Assembly (NCBI GenBank): GCA_964639245.1
Contig: CAZXCU010000002.1
Span: forward strand, 1-64,000
Source of the DNA: SB15 sp964639245
Lineage (GTDB): Bacteria > Chloroflexota > Anaerolineae > Aggregatilineales > J027
Length of the DNA: 64,000 nucleotides
Reading direction: 5' to 3'
The notes below the pieces were generated by a model. That model worked only from the letters and a program-made list of their open reading frames with translations. It did not search any database and had not been told where the DNA came from. Both the position numbers and the translations under genes were made by a program. This document shows, one piece after another, positions 51,881-60,241 of this stretch (the stretch's first letter is position 1; every line of letters starts with the position of its first letter).

Positions 51881-52221
51881 TTGGACGCGGGCGGCTTGTC
51901 CCAGACCAGTTTCACGACAAAGTGAGCGTCTTCATGCCCTTTGGTAATGTACCCCACATCTGCGCCTAAGCGGATGCCAAATTCAATCGAACCACTGCGG
52001 GGTGCGTGTTGCATATCGTACATGACGGTTGCCACACGTTCCCCCACATCTTGGATGGTTTGCATGACGGCGCGGAGGGCGACTTCGCTCCGTTCTTCTT
52101 TAAACTCAAGGGTGGGAACACGCGAGATTTTTTCGATACCTTCTTGGTTAAAATCTTCACTCCCCCATTCAAAAACAATTTTATAGGTCGGGTCTAATTT
52201 TTTGTCCGCTTTTTGTGCCAT
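51862..52221 (-). CDS. Trypco1-like (trypsin-co-occurring domain) protein
   Basis: A 119-residue soluble protein. Its second half, SEVALRAVMQTIQDVGERVA then SIEFGIRLGADVGYITKGHE and HFVVKLVW, follows the pattern of the Trypco1 (CU044_2847-like) domain: a helix, then EFGxxLxAexG, then a closing FxVxLxW strand. In other bacteria this domain accompanies trypsin-like proteases and effector-associated domains in conflict systems. No protease gene is adjacent here. The N-terminal strand segment is longer than usual. Confidence 0.55.
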   Translation of the reverse strand: MAQKADKKLDPTYKIVFEWGSEDFNQEGIEKISRVPTLEFKEERSEVALRAVMQTIQDVGERVATVMYDMQHAPRSGSIEFGIRLGADVGYITKGHEDAHFVVKLVWDKPPASNQTAGR

Positions 52222-52381
52222 GGATTAGGTTGCCTTTGTGGAATGACTGGCGCATATTGTAGCAAGAAAGTCACAAAATGATAAAATGCCTATGGCGAAT
52301 AGACCCCATTGCGACACGATTATTGTGATTTATCGTGGGCGCAGCTTCCTACCGACTGAGAATTTTAATGGAAATATAAAA

Positions 52382-54343
52382 ATGTCGAGTGAAAGTTTGC
52401 TGCACGAACCCCTCTCTATTTTTCTGGCGATTTTGGCGGTCATCCTGATTGCGCCAATCTTCTCCGAACGGCTACGTTTGCCCGGCATTGTGGGCTTGGT
52501 GGTGGGTGGCATTTTAATCGGGCCGCATGGATTTCATGTAATTGCTGAAGACGGCATTGTGGAACTCTTTGCCACGGTGGGTCTGATTTATTTGATGTTC
52601 AACGCGGGGCTAGAAATTGATTTAGGGCAGTTTAGCCGTGTGCGGAACAAGGCGATTATCTTCGGCGTGCTGACTTTCGGCATTCCTCTGTTGGCGGGGC
52701 TATTGTTGGGGCTGCTGCTGGATTATGGGTGGTTAGGGTCTATTTTGCTGGGGTCGGCGTTGTCTTCCCACACTCTGATAGCTTTTCCGCTTTTGGCACG
52801 GATGGGCGTAATTGCGAATGAAACGGTTGCCATTACCGTAGGGGCCACTGTTTTTACCGATGTTTCGGCGTTTTTGGTGTTGGCGGTGATTACGGGGGTG
52901 AGTGGTGGGGATACCGGAATTGGCGAAATTGGGTTGCTGGTGGTGCTGCTGGGAATTTTTGCGGCGGTGATTCTGGTGGGGTTGCCGCGCTTGGGTAAAT
53001 TTTTGCTGCAACACCTGACCGGACGCGATGTTGAATTTCAATTTGTGCTGGTGGCTTTGTTTGTGTCGGCGGTGCTGGCGGAACTCATCGGTGTGCATGG
53101 GGTGGTGGGGGCATTTTTAACGGGCTTGGCGATTAACTCCATGCTGCCTCACCGCAGCCAAGTTTTAGGGCGGTTGATTTTCGTGGGGGAAGCGCTGTTC
53201 ATTCCCAGTTTTCTGGTTTATAGCGGGATGATTACCAATCCCGGTGCATTTCTGGAACGCGAATCCCTGCTGGTAGGCATTGGCATGACCGTGATTGCTT
53301 ACCTTGCCAAACTTGTCGCTGCGCTGCTGACTTCCCGCCTGTATGGGTATAACCGCTATGAAATGCTGACGATGTGGGGGCTTTCGCAATGTCAAGCGGC
53401 GGTCACATTGCCAACGATTCTGGTCGGGGTTGAACTTGACTTGTTCCCGACTTCGGTGTTTAACGGCACGATGATGATGATTTTGGCTACGTCTATTTCT
53501 TCGCCGCTTCTTGTGCAGCGCTATGGCAAAAAACTCCGCCTGCCGCAAGAAACGGTGCGTACCGCCAATTTGTTTGACCGTGTGCTGCTGGCGGTGAGTC
53601 ATCCCACCCACCACCTCAAATTGATGACCTTGATGGATATTCTGGTGGGGTCAAAAAATGGGGTGTTGATGCCCGCCAATATCGCGCTGGATGTGAACGG
53701 GCAAATTTTTGGGTTACGCCAACAGACCGATATTCTGGACGCAGAACCCCTGCGCCACACCGAAACGAACATTCAACCGATTCGCCGTGTGGATGACACC
53801 CTCGCCAAAGGTATTTTACATGCGGCTGTGGAACACAATGCCAGCACGATCGCCTTGGGCTGGCGCGGGAAGCCTTCGCTGCGGGAAAATATTTTTGGTT
53901 CGGTGTTGGATGAAATTCTCTGGACAACCCAGATTCCGGTGTTGGTGATGCGGCTGACAGAACCGATTGACGCGCTGCAACAGGTGGTCATGGTGATTGC
54001 ACCCAATTCAACGGCGGTGGATTATTTGGACGAAATGGCGGATGCAGCGATTACGATTTCGGATGCGCTGAATGTGCCATTGTTGGTGATGACAGCTCAA
54101 GAATATCATACTGAATTTTGCGCGTGCATTGACCGTCTGGATACCAGCCATCCGCATGATGTACAGGTGTTGGGGTCGTCGTTGATTGCGGAGGTTGAAA
54201 AACAGGTGCAGTCCTACGATTTGCTGCTGCTGAGTATCACCGGGACACGCCAGCGTTTTCAATCCAGTTTAGGGACGTTGCCGGAACAACTCGCGGCGCG
54301 TACCCAAGCCTCGCTGATGGTGATTCACTATCCGGGCTATTAA
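52382..54343 (+). CDS. Kef-type cation/proton antiporter (CPA2) with C-terminal Usp-like domain
   Basis: The ATG at 52382 gives 653 residues. The first 390 form a CPA2 transporter (LRLPGIVGLVVGGILIGPHG, YLMFNAGLEIDLGQF, GSALSSHTLIAFPLL with the exchange site, ELIGVHGVVGAFLTGLAIN). The C-terminal 240 residues are two universal-stress-protein-like halves (GVLMPANIALDVNG, ALGWRGKPS, IPVLVMRL; MVIAPNSTAVDYLDEMADAA, LMVIHYPG) rather than the TrkA-N domain of KefB/KefC. It exchanges K+ or Na+ for H+ and the Usp part may gate it with nucleotides. Confidence 0.88.
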   Translation: MSSESLLHEPLSIFLAILAVILIAPIFSERLRLPGIVGLVVGGILIGPHGFHVIAEDGIVELFATVGLIYLMFNAGLEIDLGQFSRVRNKAIIFGVLTFGIPLLAGLLLGLLLDYGWLGSILLGSALSSHTLIAFPLLARMGVIANETVAITVGATVFTDVSAFLVLAVITGVSGGDTGIGEIGLLVVLLGIFAAVILVGLPRLGKFLLQHLTGRDVEFQFVLVALFVSAVLAELIGVHGVVGAFLTGLAINSMLPHRSQVLGRLIFVGEALFIPSFLVYSGMITNPGAFLERESLLVGIGMTVIAYLAKLVAALLTSRLYGYNRYEMLTMWGLSQCQAAVTLPTILVGVELDLFPTSVFNGTMMMILATSISSPLLVQRYGKKLRLPQETVRTANLFDRVLLAVSHPTHHLKLMTLMDILVGSKNGVLMPANIALDVNGQIFGLRQQTDILDAEPLRHTETNIQPIRRVDDTLAKGILHAAVEHNASTIALGWRGKPSLRENIFGSVLDEILWTTQIPVLVMRLTEPIDALQQVVMVIAPNSTAVDYLDEMADAAITISDALNVPLLVMTAQEYHTEFCACIDRLDTSHPHDVQVLGSSLIAEVEKQVQSYDLLLLSITGTRQRFQSSLGTLPEQLAARTQASLMVIHYPGY

Positions 54344-54346
54344 AGA

Positions 54347-54967
54347 TTACTGGTCACGGCCTACCGACTGGGGGAGGTTAATTTCCATGAGAACGGCCTG
54401 CCAGTTGCCGGGGGGCAGGGTTTGAATGTATTCAGCAATTTTCCATCGGGCATCGCGGGAGTCGTACATCATTTTGAACACGTAATTGGCCTCCCCCACA
54501 TCTTGGGTGTGCAGGCGGTTGCGTGTCCAATATTCGTAAGTTGCCAAGCGGCGTTCGGTCTGGTGGTCAATGAGAATGCAGGTTAGGCCATCGGCGCTAA
54601 AATGGCGCACTTCCATCTGGTGGGTGGCACGCAGCACATCAAACACCCGCCCGCGATCATTTTGCAGGCGCACACTCAAATTGTGGCGCTGTTCGCGCAG
54701 CATATCCTCACATAAATACCGATTTAAATCGCGCAGGTATGCCAGCCAGCCATGTGGCAGCGTTTCAGCCGCATAGGTGTAAAACGCCAGATAATCGCGC
54801 TTGACGTTTTCAATCACCGGATTGGGCGCAATCCATTCGGCGCGATTGGCGACCCCCGGATTTAGCCGCTTGAGGCTATTCACCCAAGGGACAAGCGGGC
54901 TGTGGGAGGTGAGGTAAATCGCGCCTGCCAAAAAGACGATGAATAGAAGGATGGCTACCGTGACCAT
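54347..54967 (-). CDS. Membrane-anchored protein of unknown function, last gene of the AAA+ operon
   Basis: A 206-residue protein with an N-terminal span (VAILLFIVFLAGAIYLTSHS) and a soluble part. The second half alternates strands: MEVRHFSADGLTCILIDHQT, RLATYEYWTRNRLHTQDVGE, WKIAEYIQTLP. This resembles small NTF2/IMS-like domains found in ARC6-type proteins, but the match is weak. It overlaps the pseudo-receiver gene by 13 bases, so they are co-translated. Confidence 0.6.
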   Translation of the reverse strand: MVTVAILLFIVFLAGAIYLTSHSPLVPWVNSLKRLNPGVANRAEWIAPNPVIENVKRDYLAFYTYAAETLPHGWLAYLRDLNRYLCEDMLREQRHNLSVRLQNDRGRVFDVLRATHQMEVRHFSADGLTCILIDHQTERRLATYEYWTRNRLHTQDVGEANYVFKMMYDSRDARWKIAEYIQTLPPGNWQAVLMEINLPQSVGRDQ

Positions 54968-55917
54968 TGTGTTTGCATCAAAATTCCTAATACCCGTTTG
55001 CGTAACAATTTTGGCCCGATAGGTTTGACCAAAAAATCATCCACTTTGGCGACATTAAGCGCGAAAACAATATCCTGCTGCGACGAAAATTCGCTGGTAA
55101 CGATGATATGCGTATGCGCCGTGAGGGGGTCTTTCCGCAGCTTGGCAATGACTTCATACCCGTGAATATCCGGCAGCATCAGATTCATGAGGACGAGTTC
55201 GGGTTCTTCGTCCATTGCAATTTGCAGCGCGGCTTCTCCGGTATGGGCGACTTTGACCTGTACCCCTAAATTTTGCAGCGCAAGCGTGTAATGCTCGGCA
55301 AGTTCCAGATTATTTTCCACCACCAACACCACGTAACCTTCCAACGTGCGTGAGGGTGTTTCATAGACCAGATGTTCATAGTGGTCATGTTCGGAGGATT
55401 CATCTTCCGGCAAAAAATGCTCAAGTTTGAGCGTGCTGATGCTCAGTTCAAATTTTTCGGCTTTGAACACAGGCGAAAGCAGGGTATAGGCGGCCTCAAC
55501 ATCGTTCAAACTGTTAAAGGGTTCGCCCCACATCCCCACAATGGCGATGAATCCGTTCTGAATTTTAGCGGTGTAGTTATTTTCCAAATTGGTCGAATAG
55601 AGCAGATTTTTGACCAATTCGAGATAGGGCGGGGAAAGGTGGGTGTCCAGATAATAATATTTGGCGCGGTTCGATTTTGGGGTCACATTCAAACGAATGG
55701 TCGTTTCATCAAACCCCTGAATCATCTGGTCACGCAGCAGCAGGCGAAGTTCATCGTCGGTGATGTTATGGTCACGTTCAAAATCACCGAACACTCGCCA
55801 TTCGCCAGAGAGCAAATTTTCTACCAGATTCGCGCCCCGTTGGATGACAATATCCCCGTCATCCAAGACGAACATCAGATGACGGGGAATAACTTCGCCG
55901 TGCGGGGCGCTGGTCAT
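54955..55917 (-). CDS. Protein with C-terminal pseudo-receiver domain lacking the phospho-acceptor Asp
   Basis: The 320-residue protein has an N-terminal region of about 190 residues of unknown fold (RHLMFVLDDGDIVIQRGANL) and a C-terminal receiver-like domain at 195-315. The receiver lacks key residues: the acidic pair is E201-N202 (VLVVENNLE) and the phospho-acceptor is N245 (LVLMNLMLPD), while T274 and K298 remain. It therefore cannot be phosphorylated in the usual way and probably acts as a constitutive protein-binding module. It follows the AAA+ gene by five bases. Confidence 0.8.
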   Translation of the reverse strand: MTSAPHGEVIPRHLMFVLDDGDIVIQRGANLVENLLSGEWRVFGDFERDHNITDDELRLLLRDQMIQGFDETTIRLNVTPKSNRAKYYYLDTHLSPPYLELVKNLLYSTNLENNYTAKIQNGFIAIVGMWGEPFNSLNDVEAAYTLLSPVFKAEKFELSISTLKLEHFLPEDESSEHDHYEHLVYETPSRTLEGYVVLVVENNLELAEHYTLALQNLGVQVKVAHTGEAALQIAMDEEPELVLMNLMLPDIHGYEVIAKLRKDPLTAHTHIIVTSEFSSQQDIVFALNVAKVDDFLVKPIGPKLLRKRVLGILMQTQWSR

Positions 55918-55922
55918 CGAAA

Positions 55923-57266
55923 TTACGCCTTTGTGACTGCGGTATACTGCCCCAAGTCTACGAAATAGGCCGAAGCCGCTTGGTCGAGCAGTTCTTTGGT
56001 CATCTGCGGCGGTTTGTTCAGGTAGCGTGCCATGTCTAAGAGTTGGTCAAGGATGTCACGCGGATGAACAGCCCGCAAGGGACGGTCTTTTTTGAGATAC
56101 CATTCCTGAATCAGATACTTGAGTCCATTTTCATCATACGGAACTTTTTTGGCTTTTGCCACATTGATGAAAATTTCGCGGAACTGGTCGAAGGTCGGGT
56201 CGCCGACATGGATCTTGTAGGGAATACGACGCAGGAAGGCTTCATCGACCAACTGTTTGGGGTCAAGGTTGGTGGAAAAGAAAATCAGCACATTAAAGGG
56301 CAGTTCAATTTTGCGCCCGGTGCTGAGGGTCAAAAAGTCAATGCGGCTTTCCAACGGCACAATCCAGCGATTCAACAAATCTTGCGGGCGCATGGTTTGC
56401 CGCCCGAAGTCATCAATGAAGAACAACCCCCCGTTGGCTTTCATCTGGAAGGGCGCTTCATAAAATTTGTTGATGGGGTCGTAGATGAGGTCAAGTCCAT
56501 CCATCGTCAATTCACCGCCCACCATGATCATCGGACGGCGGATGCGTACCCAGCGCGGGTCACGCCGCACCCCTGTTCCGCCAGCGCGTTCATTCGAGTC
56601 GCTGGCATGTTCCAGCACTTCATGGTTGACATTATCGTATAAACGAATGACCTGCCCGTCCACGTCCACCGCGTAGGGAATCCAGATGTCTTCGCCCAAC
56701 ACGGCGCGCCCAACCCGGCTGGCAAGGGTGGTTTTCCCGTTTCCGGGCGGGCCGTGCATAAAAACGGCTTTGCCCGAATTGACCGCCGGGCCAATTCTGT
56801 CCATGATTTCGAGGTTAAAACTCAAGCCTTCGAGCAGTTTTTGAATCGTTTCGCGGTTGACGTAAGATTTGTAGCGGGCTTGGGCTTTCATGGCAAAAAT
56901 GTACTGGGGCAGTGTGACCGGACATGGCCCGGCATACAGACTGCGTTCCAAGACTTCGCGGGCTTTGGCGGAGCCTTTTTCCGAAATCATGTATTCAAAG
57001 CTGGCTTCGCTGATGCCCCCCTGACCGCGCACTTCAATCCATTTTTCGCGCTTCATGATGTCCAACAGCTTATCCACCACCCCGGTATAGGGCAGTTTCA
57101 TCCGGTTGGCGACTTCCTGAGCGTTGATATACCCCGCGTAGTAAATGGTTTTGATGGCAAGGTCAGTTAAGATACCGACGTTTAGACCGGTGTCTTCAAT
57201 ATTTCGCATAGCGGGCGGGGCCCACTTTTTCAAATCGCCTGTATTATTATTTGGTGCAGCGCTCAT
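55923..57266 (-). CDS. AAA+ ATPase with N-terminal winged-helix region
   Basis: A 447-residue protein. Residues 25-110 look like a winged helix (DLAIKTIYYAGYINAQEVAN, EKWIEVRGQGG). The AAA+ module has Walker A FMHGPPGNGKTTLA, Walker B GGLFFIDDFGRQ, sensor 1 LIFFSTNLDP and arginine finger region FLRRIPYKI, and ends with a helical lid (RAVHPRDILDQLLDMARYL). The DDFGRQ form of Walker B marks a distinct family frequent in Chloroflexota and cyanobacteria, of unproven function. It overlaps the aminotransferase gene by four bases and leads the pseudo-receiver gene. Confidence 0.85.
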   Translation of the reverse strand: MSAAPNNNTGDLKKWAPPAMRNIEDTGLNVGILTDLAIKTIYYAGYINAQEVANRMKLPYTGVVDKLLDIMKREKWIEVRGQGGISEASFEYMISEKGSAKAREVLERSLYAGPCPVTLPQYIFAMKAQARYKSYVNRETIQKLLEGLSFNLEIMDRIGPAVNSGKAVFMHGPPGNGKTTLASRVGRAVLGEDIWIPYAVDVDGQVIRLYDNVNHEVLEHASDSNERAGGTGVRRDPRWVRIRRPMIMVGGELTMDGLDLIYDPINKFYEAPFQMKANGGLFFIDDFGRQTMRPQDLLNRWIVPLESRIDFLTLSTGRKIELPFNVLIFFSTNLDPKQLVDEAFLRRIPYKIHVGDPTFDQFREIFINVAKAKKVPYDENGLKYLIQEWYLKKDRPLRAVHPRDILDQLLDMARYLNKPPQMTKELLDQAASAYFVDLGQYTAVTKA

Positions 57267-58423
57267 GGCGTGTAATCCTTCAACATGGCGGCAAACTGTT
57301 CTACTTCCTCTTTAGTATTATAGCAGTGGAACGATAAACGCAAGTGAGGTACACGGTTTTTATCCCAGTGTTTCACGAGACTCACATTTTGTTTGTCCAG
57401 CCACATCACCATCGCATCGGTTTGAGCATTATCCAATTTGGATTGAAACGTCACAATCGGGCCGTGTTCTTCGCGGACGGTTGCCAATTGGTAGCCCATG
57501 CTCGCCAGCATTTCGATAGCTTCGGCGGCTAAACTGCTGGTATGGTGGTCAATATTGTCGATGCCGAGTTCATTGAACAGGCGGATACTTTCCAGCAGTC
57601 CGAACATATCCACCACACTCATTGTACCATTCATGAAACGGGCAGCCCCTTCCAACGGGGTTAAATCGTAATTTAACCACCATAAATAATCCTGTGTGGC
57701 GTTGGGGCCAAGAAAACGCGGGCGCATGGTTTCGGCGACTTCGTTACGAACATATAAAAAACCTGCACCGGGGGGGCCCATCAGCGATTTTTGCCCTCCC
57801 GCAACGAGCATATCAATGTTCATCGCTTGTACATCAATCGGAATATGCCCGGCAGCTTGGATGGCATCTACCGAAAAAAGGATGTTTCTTTCGCGGCAAA
57901 ATGCGCCAATTTCGGCTAAATCAGTACGGTGTCCGCTAAAAAATTGAATTGCGCTGGCGGCAATTACCCGCGTATTTTTATCCACCAGCGGCTTGAGCGC
58001 GGCTAAGGTCAGCCCGCCGTTGACCGACGGCACCTGGCGAATTTCTACGCCATCGCGTGCCAGATTCATCCACGGATAGGCATTGGATGGAAATTCGGTG
58101 TCGCAAAACAGGACATTCTCGCCTTCGCGCCACGGAATCGCCTGTGCTACCGCGTTGACCCCAAAAGAGGTACTGGGAATCGTGACAATTTCTTGAGGGC
58201 TAGCCGCGTTGATGTGTTGGGCAATCTGGACGGAAAACTGCTCGAACATGTGAATCCCATCTTCCTTGAAGTGCAGCATGGGGTGCGCGGCGAGTTTGTC
58301 GGTTGACCATTTCATCTTGGCTTGGGTGCGGGCTGGCAGGGGTGAAATGCTGGCATGGTTGAAATACAGAACCGATTGGCTGAGGGGAAATTCCGCCTCA
58401 CGCAGTGCTTGAACGTTATACAT
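57263..58423 (-). CDS. Class V aminotransferase (PLP-dependent, SufS-like fold)
   Basis: A 386-residue type I-fold PLP enzyme: YFNHASISPLPART at the N terminus, SVDAIQAAGHIPIDVQAMN with the pyridine-binding Asp, and the cofactor Lys in VAGGQKSLMGPPGAGFLYV. It lacks the catalytic Cys loop of cysteine desulfurases, so it is more likely an aminotransferase or isopenicillin-N-epimerase-like enzyme. It is the first gene of the operon with the AAA+ ATPase, an odd pairing that may only reflect shared transcription. Confidence 0.85.
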   Translation of the reverse strand: MYNVQALREAEFPLSQSVLYFNHASISPLPARTQAKMKWSTDKLAAHPMLHFKEDGIHMFEQFSVQIAQHINAASPQEIVTIPSTSFGVNAVAQAIPWREGENVLFCDTEFPSNAYPWMNLARDGVEIRQVPSVNGGLTLAALKPLVDKNTRVIAASAIQFFSGHRTDLAEIGAFCRERNILFSVDAIQAAGHIPIDVQAMNIDMLVAGGQKSLMGPPGAGFLYVRNEVAETMRPRFLGPNATQDYLWWLNYDLTPLEGAARFMNGTMSVVDMFGLLESIRLFNELGIDNIDHHTSSLAAEAIEMLASMGYQLATVREEHGPIVTFQSKLDNAQTDAMVMWLDKQNVSLVKHWDKNRVPHLRLSFHCYNTKEEVEQFAAMLKDYTP

Positions 58424-58524
58424 AGCCTATCCAAATTAAGTTTTTCTAGGTTGATTTTAAAGGCGATGGGGCAAAAACCACAACTTGCAAATCATGAACT
58501 TTATGAATAATTGACGAAAACTCG

Positions 58525-58552
58525 TTGGCGGACTCTTAAATAGGTTTATAAT
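58525..58552 (+). promoter_or_regulatory. Sigma-70-type promoter of the gene at 58595
   Basis: TTGGCG (58525-58530), 16-base spacer, TATAAT (58547-58552). The ATG follows 42 bases later with AAAGG upstream. Confidence 0.5.
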
Positions 58553-58594
58553 GGGTTCAACCGATGTTTATTGAGTATATAAAGGTATGTTCCT

Positions 58595-59149
58595 ATGGGC
58601 AAATATGTAGCGCGGCCGTTCGTTGCTGGTTCACCCGAAGCGGAGGTGATTGGTCAAGTCGTTCTCGCGTTTATTCAAAATTTGGAAGCCAAGCAAGTGG
58701 CCCCGCTTTTGCCGAAATATGGCCTCGACAACATTGACCCCGAAAAATGGTACCCGCATCAAAGCTGGATGAATGTTCTCAAGGAACTCTGTGAGCAATC
58801 CGGCAGCAGTCAGGCGCTGGTGGCGTTTGGGCGTAAGGTTGTGGAAACCGCCGTCATGCCCCCCGAAATTGACTCGATTCCCAAAGTGCTGGATCTGCTC
58901 CATACGATTCATCATTTGAATGTGCGGAACATCCCGGAAGATGAAGGCTATAAAATTGAAAAATTAGGCGAAAAACATTACATGGTGTACGAAAATACGC
59001 CGAACCCTGAAGATGCCATTTACGGGTTTATCTGGGGGTTGGCTGCCCGCTACAAAGCGCCGGGCGAACATTTTGTGGTGTTGAAAGTTCCTAATCCCAA
59101 ATCCGATGAGTCGCCCGGTAAGGCGTTTGAAGTCAAGTGGGGCATCTAA
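58595..59149 (+). CDS. Conserved soluble protein of unknown function
   Basis: A 184-residue protein beginning GKYVARPFVAGSPEAEVIGQ. The middle helices (LPKYGLDNIDPEKWYPHQSW, MNVLKELCEQSGSSQALVAF) and C-terminal strands (KIEKLGEKHYMVYENTPNPE, GEHFVVLKVPNP) recall the DUF2378/HNOB-like helical-sandwich family, a loose resemblance only. It has its own promoter and a hairpin that overlaps the next gene's start. Confidence 0.6.
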   Translation: MGKYVARPFVAGSPEAEVIGQVVLAFIQNLEAKQVAPLLPKYGLDNIDPEKWYPHQSWMNVLKELCEQSGSSQALVAFGRKVVETAVMPPEIDSIPKVLDLLHTIHHLNVRNIPEDEGYKIEKLGEKHYMVYENTPNPEDAIYGFIWGLAARYKAPGEHFVVLKVPNPKSDESPGKAFEVKWGI

Positions 59150-59183
59150 GTTTTAAGGCTTAAAACCCCTTTCGGGCTGTTGT

Positions 59184-59218
59184 ATACTCCTGAGCTGCCT
59201 AGTCAGGAGTATTTTTTT
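59184..59218 (+). terminator. Terminator hairpin that contains the next gene's ribosome site
   Basis: ATACTCCTGA pairs with TCAGGAGTAT and is followed by seven T residues. The 3' arm contains AGGAG, and the T run runs into the TTG start at 59217, so the hairpin both ends the upstream transcript and masks the downstream ribosome site. Confidence 0.75.
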
Positions 59219-60110
59219 GTATATCGGAACGAATTTCCCCAACAGCGCGGAATATAACTCCACGATTAAACGACTCATCCAGCAGGGTAACGATCCCTTT
59301 ACCGCTTTTGCTGAAGCCGAAATGAACTACGTTGAACTTTCCATCCGTCACAACACGGTAGACCGCAGTGCCTTGACGAACGATGTGCAAAAACTTCATG
59401 CGGTGGGCGTACAGGTCAACCTTCATCCCTATTTTAACTGTCAGGGGTTCGGCTCGTCGGATTCGACAGCGCTTAAAAATAATATGAGCGCGGTGCTGGA
59501 AATTGCCCATGACATTGCCCAGCAGGAAAGCCGCACCGTAGTTATTAATTTACATTCGGCTTCGGGTCGGCGCGGGTTTCTGGGTAAAGAAGACCGTCAG
59601 CCTCTGATTGAACAGAGCAATCGCTTTCATGGGTGGTTGATGGAAACCATTGACCAGCGCGGTTTTGATGTACAAATCACCACCGAACATCAACTGCCGC
59701 CTGCGCCTTCGGAAAGTACGATTCGGATTGGCGATTCGTTTGACGAATTGCTGACTTTACGTGCTGCCACATCACATGAGCGTTTTCATCTGTGCTGGGA
59801 TATGGGACATTCTGCCATGCGAAATGCCTTTTATGATGCTGCGCTCTATCCGCCGCATGAATTTGTCCGGCTGGTGCGGCATGTCCATATCCACGATGTC
59901 AATTTTGATAAACCGGTTGACCATCGCCCGATTGGGAGTGCGGGGTCGCCCTTACAAGATTTCGTCCAATCGCTGTTGCAAGCGGGCTATACCGGCGGAT
60001 TCACGATGGAATATCAGGCCGATGAATTTTTTGGCCCGCAGTACAAGGATTTTCTCAAACGGTCAAAAGCGGCGCTGCTGGCATTAGTAGCCGAAAAACA
60101 TGTGATTTAA
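59217..60110 (+). CDS. Xylose-isomerase-like TIM-barrel protein
   Basis: The 297-residue protein starts at a TTG, needed to include the first barrel strand (MYIGTNFPNSAEY), with AGGAG six bases upstream. It follows the sugar-phosphate isomerase/AP endonuclease 2 barrel: FAEAEMNYVELSIRHN, VNLHPYFNCQGFG, VVINLHSASG, QITTEHQLPP, HLCWDMGHSA, HVHIHDVNFD and FTMEYQADEF with metal-binding Glu, Asp and His. Substrate unknown. Confidence 0.8.
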   Translation: MYIGTNFPNSAEYNSTIKRLIQQGNDPFTAFAEAEMNYVELSIRHNTVDRSALTNDVQKLHAVGVQVNLHPYFNCQGFGSSDSTALKNNMSAVLEIAHDIAQQESRTVVINLHSASGRRGFLGKEDRQPLIEQSNRFHGWLMETIDQRGFDVQITTEHQLPPAPSESTIRIGDSFDELLTLRAATSHERFHLCWDMGHSAMRNAFYDAALYPPHEFVRLVRHVHIHDVNFDKPVDHRPIGSAGSPLQDFVQSLLQAGYTGGFTMEYQADEFFGPQYKDFLKRSKAALLALVAEKHVI

Positions 60111-60241
60111 CGCACAGCCGTTTGTGGGATTTTGCTCTTGGTTTCTCTCTCACATTTGCGGGAAGGGTTTGAGGGTGGGGATTTTGCCCACCCTCTGAAC
60201 CAAGTTGCCGGATGGCACACAGGTGGTTTTATTCGGCTGTT

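Noticed and set aside
60169..60196. GAGGGTGGGG/CCCACCCTC hairpin between convergent genes as an intrinsic terminator
   Set aside because: No T tract on either strand; it may only be a structural palindrome.
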